This document shows, in pieces, positions 8,633 to 17,599 of a stretch of DNA of 64,000 nucleotides. The translations under genes were made by a program, and so were the position numbers. The stretch is from Actinosynnema sp. ALI-1.44 (lineage in GTDB: Bacteria > Actinomycetota > Actinomycetes > Mycobacteriales > Pseudonocardiaceae). Within the stretch, counting starts at the first letter, position 1; each line of letters starts with the position of its first letter. The notes beneath the pieces were generated by a model. That model did not search any database. It worked only from the letters and a program-made list of their open reading frames with translations, and was not told the origin of the DNA. The stretch lies in assembly GCF_001984155.1 (NCBI RefSeq), contig NZ_MTQO01000040.1, forward strand, positions 186,001-250,000, read 5' to 3'.

Positions 8633-10170
8633 GATGTCTCCTGGTGGGGAGTCCTCGCAGCGAAGTCGTCCGGGAAGTGCCGCAGTGCGCTCAGTACGGG
8701 GTTCGGCGTCAGGCCGCCCATCGCGCACAGCGATCCGTCTGTCATCAGCTCGCACAGGTCGTTCAGCACAGCCAGGTTCATGTCGGTGTCCTGACCGGCG
8801 ACGATCTTGTCGATGGTCTCGACACCGCGCACCGAGCCCACCCGGCACGGGGTGCACTTCCCACAGGACTCCTCGGCGCAGAACTCCATCGCGAAGCGCG
8901 CCATCGAAGCCATGTCGACGGTGTCGTCGAAAACCACGATACCCCCGTGCCCCAGCATGGCGTCCGCTTCGGCGAACGCCTCGTAGTCGAGCGGGAGATC
9001 GAGCTTGTCGGCGGGCAGGTACGCGCCGAGTGGCCCGCCGACCTGCACCGCTCGTACCGGGCGCCCGGACCGGGTGCCACCGCCGTAGGAGTTGATCAGC
9101 TCGGCGAGGGACATGCCGAACGCGGTCTCGTAGACGCCACCGCGTGCGATGTTCCCGGCGAGCTGGAAAACCTGTGTGCCCAGGGATCGGCCGGTGCCGA
9201 GGGCGGCGTACGCGGCAGCGCCGTCCGCCAGGATCGTGGGCACGGACGCCAGCGTGAGGACGTTGTTGACCACCGTCGGCTTGCCGAACAGGCCGGTGAT
9301 GGCCGGGATCGGCGGCTTGGCGCGGACCATGCCCCGCTTGCCTTCGAGGCTTTCCAGCATCGACGTCTCTTCGCCGCAGATGTACGCGCCCGCGCCGACC
9401 CGGACGTACAGGTCGAACTTCTGCCCGGAGCCGAGGACGTTCTCGCCGAGCCAGCCGCGGGCGTAGCCGATCTCGATGGCCTGGCGCAGCGTGCGGACCG
9501 CGTCCGGGTACTCGGACCTGAGGTAGACGTACCCCTCGGTCGCGCCGGTGGCGTACGCCGCGATCGTCATGCCCTCGATGAGGCAGAAGGGATCGCCCTC
9601 GATCAGCATCCGGTCGGCGAACGTGCCGCTGTCGCCCTCGTCGGCGTTGCAGCACACGAACTTCAGCTCACCGGGCGTGTCGAGGACCGTCTTCCACTTG
9701 ATACCCGCGGGGAATCCGGCACCGCCCCGGCCGCGCAGCCCGGACTCGGTGACCGCTTTGACGACGTCGGCGGGCTGCGTCTCCAGTGCGTTGCGCAGGC
9801 CCGCCATGCCGCCGTTGGCGAGGTAGTCGTCCGCGGACAGCGGGTCGGTGACGCCGACGCGCTTGAAACACAGCCGCGTCTGGTCCTTCATCCACTTGAG
9901 GTCTTCGACCAGGCCGAGTTTGAGCTCGTGGTCGGGGTTGTCGAGGATCTCGGGCACCTGGTGCGGCGCGACCGGGCCGTAGCCGACGCGGCCTTCGGGC
10001 GTGGCGATCTCGACCAGCGGTTCCAGCCACAGCATGCCCCTCGACCCGTTGCGGACCAGACGGACGTCCAGGCCGCGGGTTTCGGCTTCACGCTGGATCG
10101 CCCCGGCGACCGCGTCCGCGCCGACCGAGACCGCCGCCGAGTCGCGGGGGACGTAGATCGTGGTGGTCAT
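8629..10170 (-). CDS. fdsB: NAD-dependent formate dehydrogenase, beta (FMN/NAD) subunit
   Basis: The 513-residue NuoF-like subunit passes electrons from the FeS chain to FMN and NAD+. The N-terminal ~110 residues form a thioredoxin-like extension, followed by the FMN/NADH motifs GRGGAGFPAGIKWK and CNADEGDSGTF and the [4Fe-4S] motif ESCGKCTPC. ATG 10170 overlaps the stop of fdsG (ATGA), and its own stop overlaps fdsA. The three subunits together form the diaphorase-coupled soluble formate dehydrogenase, producing NADH from formate. Confidence 0.95.
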   Translation of the reverse strand: MTTTIYVPRDSAAVSVGADAVAGAIQREAETRGLDVRLVRNGSRGMLWLEPLVEIATPEGRVGYGPVAPHQVPEILDNPDHELKLGLVEDLKWMKDQTRLCFKRVGVTDPLSADDYLANGGMAGLRNALETQPADVVKAVTESGLRGRGGAGFPAGIKWKTVLDTPGELKFVCCNADEGDSGTFADRMLIEGDPFCLIEGMTIAAYATGATEGYVYLRSEYPDAVRTLRQAIEIGYARGWLGENVLGSGQKFDLYVRVGAGAYICGEETSMLESLEGKRGMVRAKPPIPAITGLFGKPTVVNNVLTLASVPTILADGAAAYAALGTGRSLGTQVFQLAGNIARGGVYETAFGMSLAELINSYGGGTRSGRPVRAVQVGGPLGAYLPADKLDLPLDYEAFAEADAMLGHGGIVVFDDTVDMASMARFAMEFCAEESCGKCTPCRVGSVRGVETIDKIVAGQDTDMNLAVLNDLCELMTDGSLCAMGGLTPNPVLSALRHFPDDFAARTPHQETS

Positions 10171-10649
10171 GTGTTTCCCGTCCCCGCGTCGGCGTTCAGG
10201 ATGAGCGTGTCGAGGCGGCGCTCGTCGAGCTTGCCGTACATCCGGCCGTTGATCTGGGCCGCCGGACCGAGCGCGCAGTTGCCCAGGCAGAACACCTGCT
10301 CGAGGGTGACCGAGCCGTCCGGCGTGGTCTGGCCGAGTTTGACGCCGAAGACCTGTTGGGCGTGCTCGGCGAGCTGCTCGGCGCCGACGGACTGGCACGC
10401 CTCCGCGCGGCAGATCTTGACGACCGTGCGACCGGCCGGTTCGGCGCGGAAGTCGGAGTAGAACGTGACCACGCCGTGCACGTCCGCACGGGAGATGTTG
10501 AGCTCATCGGCCAGGATGGGCACCATCTCCTGGCTGACGTGGCCGAACTCGGCCTGCAGGCCGTGCAGGATGGGCAGCAGGGCACCCCGGTCGCCGCGAT
10601 GCGCGTCCACCACTGCTCGCACCCGTTGCCCCAGCGCATCGGGGGTCAT
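10167..10649 (-). CDS. fdsG: NAD-dependent formate dehydrogenase, gamma ([2Fe-2S]) subunit
   Basis: The 160-residue NuoE-like protein has ligand cysteines in CRAEAC and CLGNCALGP (C-x4-C ... C-x3-C) for one [2Fe-2S] cluster. I choose ATG 10649 because GGGAGATGAG precedes it; an ATG at 10673 lies inside the promoter palindrome. It is the first gene of the fdsGBAD operon. Formate oxidation here may serve detoxification of, or energy gain from, formate released by other pathways. Confidence 0.92.
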   Translation of the reverse strand: MTPDALGQRVRAVVDAHRGDRGALLPILHGLQAEFGHVSQEMVPILADELNISRADVHGVVTFYSDFRAEPAGRTVVKICRAEACQSVGAEQLAEHAQQVFGVKLGQTTPDGSVTLEQVFCLGNCALGPAAQINGRMYGKLDERRLDTLILNADAGTGNT

Positions 10650-10668
10650 CTCATCTCCCAACACCATC

Positions 10669-10683
10669 TGCATACGGTATACA
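10669..10683 (-). promoter_or_regulatory. Near-perfect palindrome at the fds promoter
   Basis: TGCATAC-G-GTATACA is a 15-bp palindrome with one mismatch, 20 bp before the fdsG start. The GTnnAC-type half-sites resemble operators of GntR/FadR-family regulators. No GntR gene lies nearby, so the regulator would act in trans. Assignment is by motif similarity only. Confidence 0.45.
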
Positions 10684-10872
10684 GCCACCGTACCCACTCG
10701 CCGCGCCGAGGGAAAGGCCCCGGTCCCGTCCAGGCTAAGTCGGCGCACTCCGCGCTGGCCAGCCGTCGTTGGACAGTTCCTCCAGGCGCAACCGGCACGA
10801 CGCGCGGCGCTCGTGCTGAACATGATCCGTGACCCGGTTATCGTCCGATCACGCGCGGCGGAGACGGGTGAG

Positions 10873-12444
10873 GTGAGGACGATTCAGCTCCTGCTTGTGG
10901 TGGTCGGTGCGATCGCGGTGACGGCCGTCGCGCACCGCCGGGGAATGCAGTCGTCGATGGTCGTGGTGATCCTCGCGGCGGCTGTGTCGTTCATCCCCGG
11001 CCTGCCGAGGTTCGAACTCGAGGCGGAGCTGATCCTGAGCGTCGTGCTGCCGCCGTTGCTCTACTCGGCCGCGCTGAACTTCTCGTTCCCCACCTTCACG
11101 CGCAACTTCAAGCCGATCATGGCACTCGGCGTCGGCATGGTGGTCGTGTCCACGCTGGCGACGGGCATGGTCGCCTGGTGGGTCGTCCCCGGGCTCACCC
11201 TCGTGCCCGCGCTCGTCCTCGGTGCCGTGGTCGCCCCGCCGGACGCGGTCGCCGGGCTCGCGGTCGGGCGTGAACTGGGGCTGCCGAAACGGCTGATGGC
11301 GATCCTGACCGGGGAGAGCCTCGTCAACGACGCCGCCGCGCTCACCATCTTCTCGCTCACCGTCGCCGCCGCCACCGGTGACCACACCTTCTTCGACAAC
11401 CCGGTCCTGCTGTTCGCCTACAGCGCGGTCGTCGGCGTCGGCATCGGCTTCGTACTCGGCAACCTCGTGCACTGGATCCGGATGCGCCTGCGGGACAGCG
11501 GACTGGAGACCGCACTGGGTCTCGTCGTGCCGTTCGCGGCGTACCTGCTGGCCGAGGAGGTGCACGCGTCCGGCGTGCTCGCCGTGGTGATGGCCGGTTT
11601 CACGCTCGGCCACCACAACACCGATGCCGGGTTCGCCACGCGCCTGCAAGCGCGGCAGGTGTGGAGCAGCCTCGACGTGTTGCTCGAGGCGTTCGTCTTC
11701 GCCTACATGGGTTTGCAGTGCCGGTTCGTGTTCGCCGAACTGCACCCGGACGACTGGCTCGAGTTCACGCTTGCCGCAGTCGCCGTCCTGCTGGCCGTGC
11801 TCGTCGTCCGGCCGTTGTGGATGTTGTTGACGTACGGCCGGATCAGGCTGACCAGGAAGCTGTTCGGGCGACGCCGCGGCGAGCCCCTGCCGGGGAAGTA
11901 CCTCGTGGTCATGTCGTGGATGGGCATGCGTGGTGTCGTGACGCTCGCCGCCGCCGCCGGTGTGCCCGCCTCCGTGCCCGGCCGGGACGCCATCCAGGCG
12001 CTGGCTTTCGTCGTCGCCGTCGGCACGCTGCTGATCCAGGGGCCGACGCTGCCGTGGCTGATCAGGAAGCTCGACATCTCCGCGCCGCAGGAGCAGGCCG
12101 AGGAGGAAGCGGCCAACCAGAAGGCGCGGGAGGTGTCGATGAACGCGGTCAGGCAGGCGATGGTGGACCTCTACAACCAGCCGCCGCCTGGCGTGACCCC
12201 GGAAGTGGTCGAGCGGTTCAAGCAGCGGTACGTCGCCGCGGCCCAGGCCCGCCGTGCGGCCGACGACGACATGGACAGCCGGATGCGCAGCCTGCGTGAG
12301 GTCAGTGTCACCGTTCGCCGGGCGGTGCTCGCGGCACAACGTCAGGCGTTGGGCAGGGCCCGTGACAGCGGGGAACTCGACGACGAGACCGTGCGCCGCG
12401 AGTTGGACCGCCTCGACTACGAAGAGGCCGCGGCGTTCAGTTGA
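10873..12444 (+). CDS. CPA1-family Na+(K+)/H+ antiporter
   Basis: A 523-residue membrane protein with about twelve hydrophobic segments of the NhaP/NHE (CPA1) type. GAVVAPPDAVAGLAVGREL and ILTGESLVNDAAALTIF contain the conserved family signature, including the Asn-Asp pair of the ion-binding site. A cytoplasmic hydrophilic tail of ~120 residues follows residue ~400. GTG 10873 begins the usual N-terminus RTIQLLLVVVG; the long in-frame extension upstream crosses the fds promoter and is not coding. It exchanges monovalent cations for protons at the plasma membrane, for pH and salt homeostasis. No partner gene adjoins it. Confidence 0.88.
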   Translation: MRTIQLLLVVVGAIAVTAVAHRRGMQSSMVVVILAAAVSFIPGLPRFELEAELILSVVLPPLLYSAALNFSFPTFTRNFKPIMALGVGMVVVSTLATGMVAWWVVPGLTLVPALVLGAVVAPPDAVAGLAVGRELGLPKRLMAILTGESLVNDAAALTIFSLTVAAATGDHTFFDNPVLLFAYSAVVGVGIGFVLGNLVHWIRMRLRDSGLETALGLVVPFAAYLLAEEVHASGVLAVVMAGFTLGHHNTDAGFATRLQARQVWSSLDVLLEAFVFAYMGLQCRFVFAELHPDDWLEFTLAAVAVLLAVLVVRPLWMLLTYGRIRLTRKLFGRRRGEPLPGKYLVVMSWMGMRGVVTLAAAAGVPASVPGRDAIQALAFVVAVGTLLIQGPTLPWLIRKLDISAPQEQAEEEAANQKAREVSMNAVRQAMVDLYNQPPPGVTPEVVERFKQRYVAAAQARRAADDDMDSRMRSLREVSVTVRRAVLAAQRQALGRARDSGELDDETVRRELDRLDYEEAAAFS

Positions 12445-12813
12445 TCGACTTTCCCCGGCGTGTTTATGTCCATTCCCTGACCGCCGCGAAGAGCGGAAAC
12501 TTCGCTTCCGGGTATCGGGCGAGCCGACGTGGTGGTGATCACGTTCTCCGGGGTATATGCCAACGAATTGGCCGGGTTGTCGGGGAACGAAGTTTCGCTT
12601 CGCAAGCGCTTGCGGGAACGTGCCGTCCCGGCCGGTGTTGTCGCAGGTGACGCCCCTGTTCGCGGCGATGGCGGCCAACCGCTCACAATAGGTGTGTTGA
12701 CCGAACCGTGATAGCGCCCGATCGGGTGGGAAGCGGTCACACCGATGGGTCAACTATGATTCGTCACCTGCTCGGTAAGCTCTATGCTTTCGCGTGATGA
12801 AGAGGTGTTCTCG
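12445..12813. other. Intergenic stretch without a convincing gene
   Basis: These 369 bp separate the antiporter from the GGDEF-EAL locus. A 60-codon frame at 12529-12711 (+) lacks a ribosome site and any family resemblance I can see. A consensus-like -10 box TATGAT at 12755-12760 without a clear -35 may drive the downstream small ORF and GGDEF-EAL gene. Confidence 0.4.
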
Positions 12814-12918
12814 GTGATGCAGCACTCGCACGGCCGGGTTACACCTGGTGTCGGCATCGTCGACGACCCGGATATGACCATGCTCGTGTACGCAGGCGTC
12901 GGGCGGAAGGGCGACTGA
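12814..12918 (+). CDS. Candidate 34-aa leader ORF of the GGDEF-EAL gene
   Basis: GTG 12814 is preceded by GAGG at 8 nt and opens a 34-codon frame ending at TGA 12918, only 4 nt before the GTG of the PAS-GGDEF-EAL gene. The second half (GVGIVDDPDMTMLVYAGVG) has coding-like composition. The tight spacing suggests a translationally coupled leader peptide or small partner protein. I recognise no family. Confidence 0.35.
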   Translation: MMQHSHGRVTPGVGIVDDPDMTMLVYAGVGRKGD

Positions 12919-12922
12919 ATCC

Positions 12923-15040
12923 GTGCCGGAGTCCATTCGTGGAACCCACCAGCCGCACGACCATGCTCGTGACCGGCTGATCCTCGCGCGCAAATGGGCG
13001 TACATCCTGCACGACAACGTCTACTTCACCGTCGAGCAGGAGCAGTTGGACCGCGGGTTGTCCGATGTCGTCGACACGCTCTGCGCCGTGGCGCACGCCA
13101 AGGCGGCGGACACCCAGCCCGCGTTCGACGCGGGCACCAAGCTGGTCGAACTGGGCTGCGCGGGCGACGCCGTGCTGCCGTGCACGATGGAGACCCTGAC
13201 CAGGGGCCTGCTCTCGCTGCCGGAGTTCCAGTCGGTCGCCACCCACGCCGAGCCGATCATGCTCGCGCTCGGCGCGCTCTCGAGCGGGTTCGCCAAGGCG
13301 TACCGGCAGTCGACCTTCGACCAGCAGGAGACGATGAAGATCTCGCTGCTCAAGGCGGTCAGGGACGCCAAGTGGCGACTCAGGCAGAGCGAGGCGCAGT
13401 TCGACGAGGTGGCGATGTCGTCGGCGAGCGGCATCATCATCACCGAGCTGGACGGCCGGATGGTCCGGACGAACGGCGCCGTGGCCGACATCCTCGGCTA
13501 CACGAACGAACAGCTGACCGGCCGATCGCTGTTCGACTTCGTCCACCCGGACAGCGCCGCGGTGCTGCGCGAGGACTACCAGGAGTTGCTGGCCGGCAAC
13601 AAGGAACGCATCCGGCAGCCGCAGCGCCTGCTCCGCGAGGACGGCGACATCGCGCGGATCACGCTCACGGCTTCGGTGCTGCGCAACGACAGCGGACCGA
13701 GCCACTTCGTCACCGTCGTCGAGGACGGCACGGAGTTGATGCTCCTGCAAGGCGAACTCAACCGCCAGGCCCTGCACGACGTGCTCACCGGCCTGCCCAA
13801 CCGGCAGTACTTCAGCACGAACGTGGAGATCGCGCTGCGGCGTGCCGACCCCGAGTACGGCGTCACCCTGATCCACCTGGATCTCGACGCGTTCGCGATG
13901 ATCTGCAACGGCCTCGGCCGCAGGGTCGGCGACCACCTGCTGGTCTCGGTGTCCCAGCGGCTGCGCGCGGTGGTGGCCGCCGAGAAGGCGATGGTCGCCC
14001 GGTTCGACGGCGACGAGTTCGGCATCCTGATCGAGAACACCGACACCACGCCCGGTGTCGGCACGATCGTCGAGGACATCAACACCGAGCTGGCCGAGCC
14101 GATCTACGTCGAGGGGCACGGCGTCGCGGTGTCCGCGAGCATCGGCGTGGTGCACCAGCCGTCGCGCGCGATGGATCCGCTGGAACTGTTGCGGGCGGCG
14201 GACTTCACGCTGCGCCGTGCCAAGGCCGCCGGTCGCGGCCAGTGGGAGTTGTTCCACTCCGACCAGGACGAGCGCGACCGCAGGACGTACACGCTCGCGG
14301 CCGCGATGCCAGGCGCGTGGGAGATCGGCGAGATCGACGTGGTCTACCGACCGGTCGTCGAGCTGGGCAGCGGCCGGATCGCGCACGTGGAAGCGTTGCT
14401 GCGCTGGGAACGGCCCGACCTCGGTGTGCTGGACCACGACCAGTGCCTGGAGCTCGCCGAGCACACCGGTCTGATCCTGCCGTTGGGCGAGTGGATGATG
14501 CACAAGGCGAGCGGCCAGACCGAGTGGTGGCGGCAGCGGACCGGCCACGTGCTGCCGTTGGTCGTCGGGCTGACCCGCAACCAGGCCGCGGACGCCGACC
14601 TGGTCTCCCGCGTGCTGCGTGCCGCGGGCGGCGCGGACCCCGGACAGGTGATCGTCGGGTTCCCGGTCGCCGCGATGCGGTCGGCCGAGGTCGTCGAGAG
14701 CCTAAAAGTCCTCGCCGACACGGGTTTCCAGACGATGCTCGACGGCTTCGGCACCGCGCCGGACGAACTGGCCCTGATCGAGGACGTGCCGGTCGGCTAC
14801 GTCCGGCTCGCCCGTGAACTCGTTGAGCGCCAGGCACGTTCGCCTGCCGGTGCGCCGCTCACGGCCGCCCTGACCACGCTTGTCCCGCTGGTGCAACAGC
14901 TCGGTGCGAGCGTCGTGGTCGACGGCGTGCACGACGAGGAGCGCGAGAAGTGGTGGGACACCGTCGGAGCCGACTTCGCGATCGGCGACATGTCCGGTGG
15001 AGCCCGGCCACCGGGCGATCTATCCGCTCGTCTCACGTAA
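12923..15040 (+). CDS. PAS-GGDEF-EAL protein with degenerate catalytic motifs
   Basis: The 705-residue cytoplasmic protein has a helical N-terminal domain (~20-155), PAS (~165-275), GGDEF (~285-450) and EAL-like (~460-690) domains, an arrangement common among Streptomyces c-di-GMP proteins. The GGDEF signature reads DGDEF, losing the first Gly. In the EAL domain the EALLRW start is kept, but the DDFGTG loop reads LDGFGTA and the later metal-binding Glu and Lys motifs are not recognisable, so phosphodiesterase activity is unlikely. It may be a c-di-GMP or GTP sensor rather than an enzyme, or a weak cyclase. GTG 12923 has GGAAGG 13 nt upstream, which is long; coupling to the preceding 34-codon ORF could compensate. 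Confidence 0.88.
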   Translation: MPESIRGTHQPHDHARDRLILARKWAYILHDNVYFTVEQEQLDRGLSDVVDTLCAVAHAKAADTQPAFDAGTKLVELGCAGDAVLPCTMETLTRGLLSLPEFQSVATHAEPIMLALGALSSGFAKAYRQSTFDQQETMKISLLKAVRDAKWRLRQSEAQFDEVAMSSASGIIITELDGRMVRTNGAVADILGYTNEQLTGRSLFDFVHPDSAAVLREDYQELLAGNKERIRQPQRLLREDGDIARITLTASVLRNDSGPSHFVTVVEDGTELMLLQGELNRQALHDVLTGLPNRQYFSTNVEIALRRADPEYGVTLIHLDLDAFAMICNGLGRRVGDHLLVSVSQRLRAVVAAEKAMVARFDGDEFGILIENTDTTPGVGTIVEDINTELAEPIYVEGHGVAVSASIGVVHQPSRAMDPLELLRAADFTLRRAKAAGRGQWELFHSDQDERDRRTYTLAAAMPGAWEIGEIDVVYRPVVELGSGRIAHVEALLRWERPDLGVLDHDQCLELAEHTGLILPLGEWMMHKASGQTEWWRQRTGHVLPLVVGLTRNQAADADLVSRVLRAAGGADPGQVIVGFPVAAMRSAEVVESLKVLADTGFQTMLDGFGTAPDELALIEDVPVGYVRLARELVERQARSPAGAPLTAALTTLVPLVQQLGASVVVDGVHDEEREKWWDTVGADFAIGDMSGGARPPGDLSARLT

Positions 15041-15916
15041 GCGCCTGGCCAGGTAGCGCCGCTCCGCCGGGTTGGACGTCAGGGCGAGCGCCTGCGCGTA
15101 GGATTCGGCGGCCTCCGGCTTGCGGCCGAGTCGCCGCAGGAAATCCGCCTTCGTCGCGTGCCCGAGGTGGTAGTCACCGAGCTGGTCCATCACCTTGTCG
15201 ACCAGCGCCAAACCCGCGCCTGGCCCGTAGGCCATCCCGACGGCCACCGCCCGGTTCAGTTCGACGACGGGTGACGGTGCGAGGTCGAGCAGTTTGCCGT
15301 AGAGGCGGGCGATCGTGACCCAGTCCGTGGTCTCGGCGCTGGTCGCGGTCGCGTGGCAGGCGGCGATCGCGGCCTGGATCTGGTACGGGCCCGGTCGCCC
15401 GTAGCTCTCCGCGGTCGCGAGCAGCCGGTTGCCTTCGGCGATCTCCCCGTGGTTCCAGCGCGACCTGTCCTGGTCCTCCAGCGTGACCAGGTCGCCGTCC
15501 TGCGTGAGACGGGTCTCCCGCCTGGCGTGGTGCAGCAACATCAGGGCGAGCAGGCCGACCGCTTCGGGCGCGCCTGACCGCGCCACCACTCGAGCCAACT
15601 TGATGGCCTCGTCGGCGAGACCGGTTCTCGTCGCCGTGTAGCCCTCGTTGAACAGCAGGTACAGGACGGTGAGGACCGCGTGGGTGCGGTCGTTGTCCGG
15701 CAACGGTTCGGCGTTCTTGACGGTCCGCCGTGCGATGGCCAGCCGCTCGGCCATCTCGTGTTCGTCCACGAGGAAGGCCCTGGCGATCTCGGCCGTCGAC
15801 AGCCCGGCCAACGTGTGCAGGGTGAGCTCGACCTGGGCTTCGAGTGACAGCGCGGGGTGGCAGCAGGTGTACATCAGCCGGAGTTGGTCCTCCGGCGGGA
15901 GCTCTACGTAGGTCAC
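15020..15916 (-). CDS. N-truncated ECF sigma factor (ECF42-like, with C-terminal TPR-like domain)
   Basis: The 298-residue product matches the region downstream of sigma region 2 in ECF42-type factors (usual length ~400-420). It keeps the CCHPAL segment, the sigma4-type helix-turn-helix (GLSTAEIARAFLVDEHEMAERL) and the long helical C-terminal domain ending in RYLARRLRE. The ~100 residues of sigma region 2 that bind RNA polymerase and the -10 box are absent, and an in-frame TAG lies 15 nt before the GTG start. GTG 15916 does have a strong AAGGAGG site. It could be a relic, or a truncated competitor. The usual DGPF/YCII partner gene is not adjacent. The last 21 bp overlap the GGDEF-EAL gene tail-to-tail. 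Confidence 0.75.
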   Translation of the reverse strand: MTYVELPPEDQLRLMYTCCHPALSLEAQVELTLHTLAGLSTAEIARAFLVDEHEMAERLAIARRTVKNAEPLPDNDRTHAVLTVLYLLFNEGYTATRTGLADEAIKLARVVARSGAPEAVGLLALMLLHHARRETRLTQDGDLVTLEDQDRSRWNHGEIAEGNRLLATAESYGRPGPYQIQAAIAACHATATSAETTDWVTIARLYGKLLDLAPSPVVELNRAVAVGMAYGPGAGLALVDKVMDQLGDYHLGHATKADFLRRLGRKPEAAESYAQALALTSNPAERRYLARRLRETSG

Positions 15917-16192
15917 GCGTCCTCCTTCGTCCTACCCGTACGACGAACGAGAACGCGTGAAACCGACATCAACAGCTCAGATTGCTCCCAGTGGGCACCC
16001 CGAGGATCTGGGTGAACTGCTTGTACCTGGAAACCCGTCTGCCGCTCGGTCGTGGCGGTTCAGCGGCAGCGACGCTGTCAACGTCGTGACAGGGATATGA
16101 AATGTCCAGTTGGCAAGATGTGTTCCAGGGAGCCCGGTCACCCCAGTCACCGGGCTCCCACCAGGCAGAACAGTCTGACGCGGGACCATGGA

Positions 16193-16543
16193 GTGACGTA
16201 CTACGCCGACCTGACGCCGTACCGGTACACCCTGGCTGACCAGGCCATGGTCAACGTCGGCTGGCTGGAACCCGGGCACGAGTACACCAGGGGCCACGTT
16301 CCGGTACGTCTCGTCGACGCCCTGTTGAAACTCGGCACGCGCCCCCGCAACAAGCTGCGCGGCTTTCACTTCTGCGGCTTCTGCAACCACTACCGCGGCT
16401 CGGGGGAGATCCACGTGGTCGGCCCGACCGGGACTCGCTACGCGGCGCCGCTGCTGGTCATCCACTACATCTTCGCCCACGGGTACCGCCCGCCTGCCGA
16501 GTTCGTCGACGCCGTGCTCACCCCGATGCGCGCCATCGCCTGA
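16193..16543 (+). CDS. Small conserved actinobacterial protein of unknown function
   Basis: The 116-residue protein (start GTG 16193 by similarity of style; the ribosome site is weak) begins TYYADLTPYRY, carries a C-x2-C pair in HFCGFCNHYRG and ends with LLVIHYIFAHGYRPPAEFV. I know proteins of this pattern as a small uncharacterised family in actinomycetes but no function. The CxxC pair plus nearby His could bind a metal. It stands alone between a truncated sigma factor and an SDR gene. Confidence 0.65.
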   Translation: MTYYADLTPYRYTLADQAMVNVGWLEPGHEYTRGHVPVRLVDALLKLGTRPRNKLRGFHFCGFCNHYRGSGEIHVVGPTGTRYAAPLLVIHYIFAHGYRPPAEFVDAVLTPMRAIA

Positions 16544-16649
16544 CAGCGTCGATGTGCACGTCCAGCAGTCCGACCGCGGGATCGACGTGGCACAGCAAGG
16601 TCGTACGGGTTCAGCGGCCCGTCCACGTCCAGGAGCAACAGCCCTCCGG

Positions 16650-17417
16650 TCATGACGACGGGCCGCCGACCAACACACCGAATCCGGCATCGACCCGCAG
16701 CACGGCGCCGGTGACCGCGCTCATGCCCTGATCGGTGAGCAGTCCGATGACTGTGGCCACGTCGTCCGGCTGCATCACGCGACCCAGGATCGAGTTGTCG
16801 GTCACCATCTTCAGTCGGTCACCGCTGATTCTGTCGGCGCTTGCCTCGGTCATGACCGCGCCGGGCGAGACTGTGTTGACGGCGATCCCGAGTGGCGCCG
16901 CCTCGGCGGCCACGTGCCCGCCGAAGGTGGTGAGCGCGGACTTCGCTGTCCCGTGGGATGTCCGGCCGGAACCGACGTAGTCCGCCGCTGTGCTGGAGAT
17001 GTAGACGATCCGCCCGCCGTGCCGCATGACGCCGAGCACCGACTTGGTGATGAAGAAGGCACCCGCGAGTTCCCCGGTCACTTTGCCGATGAAGTCCTCC
17101 CAGGCAAGGGAAGCCAGCGGGACGAAGTTCGGTGTGACCGTGTTGGCGTTGCACACCAGCACGTCGATGCGCCCGTGCTCGGTCATCACCGCCTCGACGA
17201 GCGCCGCCACCTCCGTCTCGGCGCATACGTCGGCCGCGAAGCTGGTGGCTGTACCGCCGTTGGCGTGGATGTCGTCGACGACAGCCCGCGCTGTGGCTGC
17301 GTTGCTTCGGTAGTTGACGATCACGTGGTAACCGCGTCGACCCAGTTCCCGTGCGGTCGCGGCGCCCAGTCCACGGCCCGCGCCGGTGACCACCGCGACG
17401 CCCTTCGATGCTCGCAC
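16650..17417 (-). CDS. SDR-family NAD(P)-dependent oxidoreductase
   Basis: A 255-residue classical short-chain dehydrogenase/reductase: cofactor loop TGAGRGLGAA at ~12-21, NAN (variant of NNAG) near 90, catalytic Ser in ISSTAA, and the motif usually reading Y-x3-K. Here the catalytic Tyr position reads SGRTSHGTAKSAL, i.e. His in place of Tyr before the Lys, so activity may be altered. GTG 17417 follows CAGGGGGCAGAGA. It is divergent from the aldehyde oxidoreductase operon, with palindromes between. FabG-like enzymes act on 3-oxoacyl or keto substrates; the true substrate is unknown. Confidence 0.82.
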   Translation of the reverse strand: MRASKGVAVVTGAGRGLGAATARELGRRGYHVIVNYRSNAATARAVVDDIHANGGTATSFAADVCAETEVAALVEAVMTEHGRIDVLVCNANTVTPNFVPLASLAWEDFIGKVTGELAGAFFITKSVLGVMRHGGRIVYISSTAADYVGSGRTSHGTAKSALTTFGGHVAAEAAPLGIAVNTVSPGAVMTEASADRISGDRLKMVTDNSILGRVMQPDDVATVIGLLTDQGMSAVTGAVLRVDAGFGVLVGGPSS

Positions 17418-17513
17418 TCTCTGCCCCCTGACTCGTTTTCCTTGGCGTAAAAGTAACAGCGGAAGATCAACCTTTGTCAGTACGAACTTTTCCGTTAGCT
17501 CCTCACCTCGATG

Positions 17514-17552
17514 CTTACCTCCCGGTAAGTGGTGACAACGAAGTACGTACTT
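17514..17552. promoter_or_regulatory. Two palindromes in the SDR/pao divergent promoter
   Basis: CTTACC-tccc-GGTAAG (17514-17529) and the perfect 12-bp palindrome AAGTACGTACTT (17541-17552) lie between the SDR gene and the oxidoreductase operon. AAGTAC-type half-sites are compatible with a winged-helix repressor; the HxlR gene at the end of the operon is the obvious candidate, by context only. Confidence 0.5.
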
Positions 17553-17599
17553 GAACCACTTCCCGCAGCGCGCCAGGCTGATCGCCGACCGAGGAGAGA

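Noticed and set aside
5807-8794. A 995-codon open frame on the plus strand opposite the fdsA gene
   Set aside because: It is the antisense mirror of fdsA, caused by high G+C at third positions; composition is His/Arg/Val-rich and resembles no protein family.
12529-12711. A 60-codon plus-strand frame after the antiporter
   Set aside because: No ribosome site, no recognised family and no supporting neighbour spacing; kept only as part of an intergenic note.
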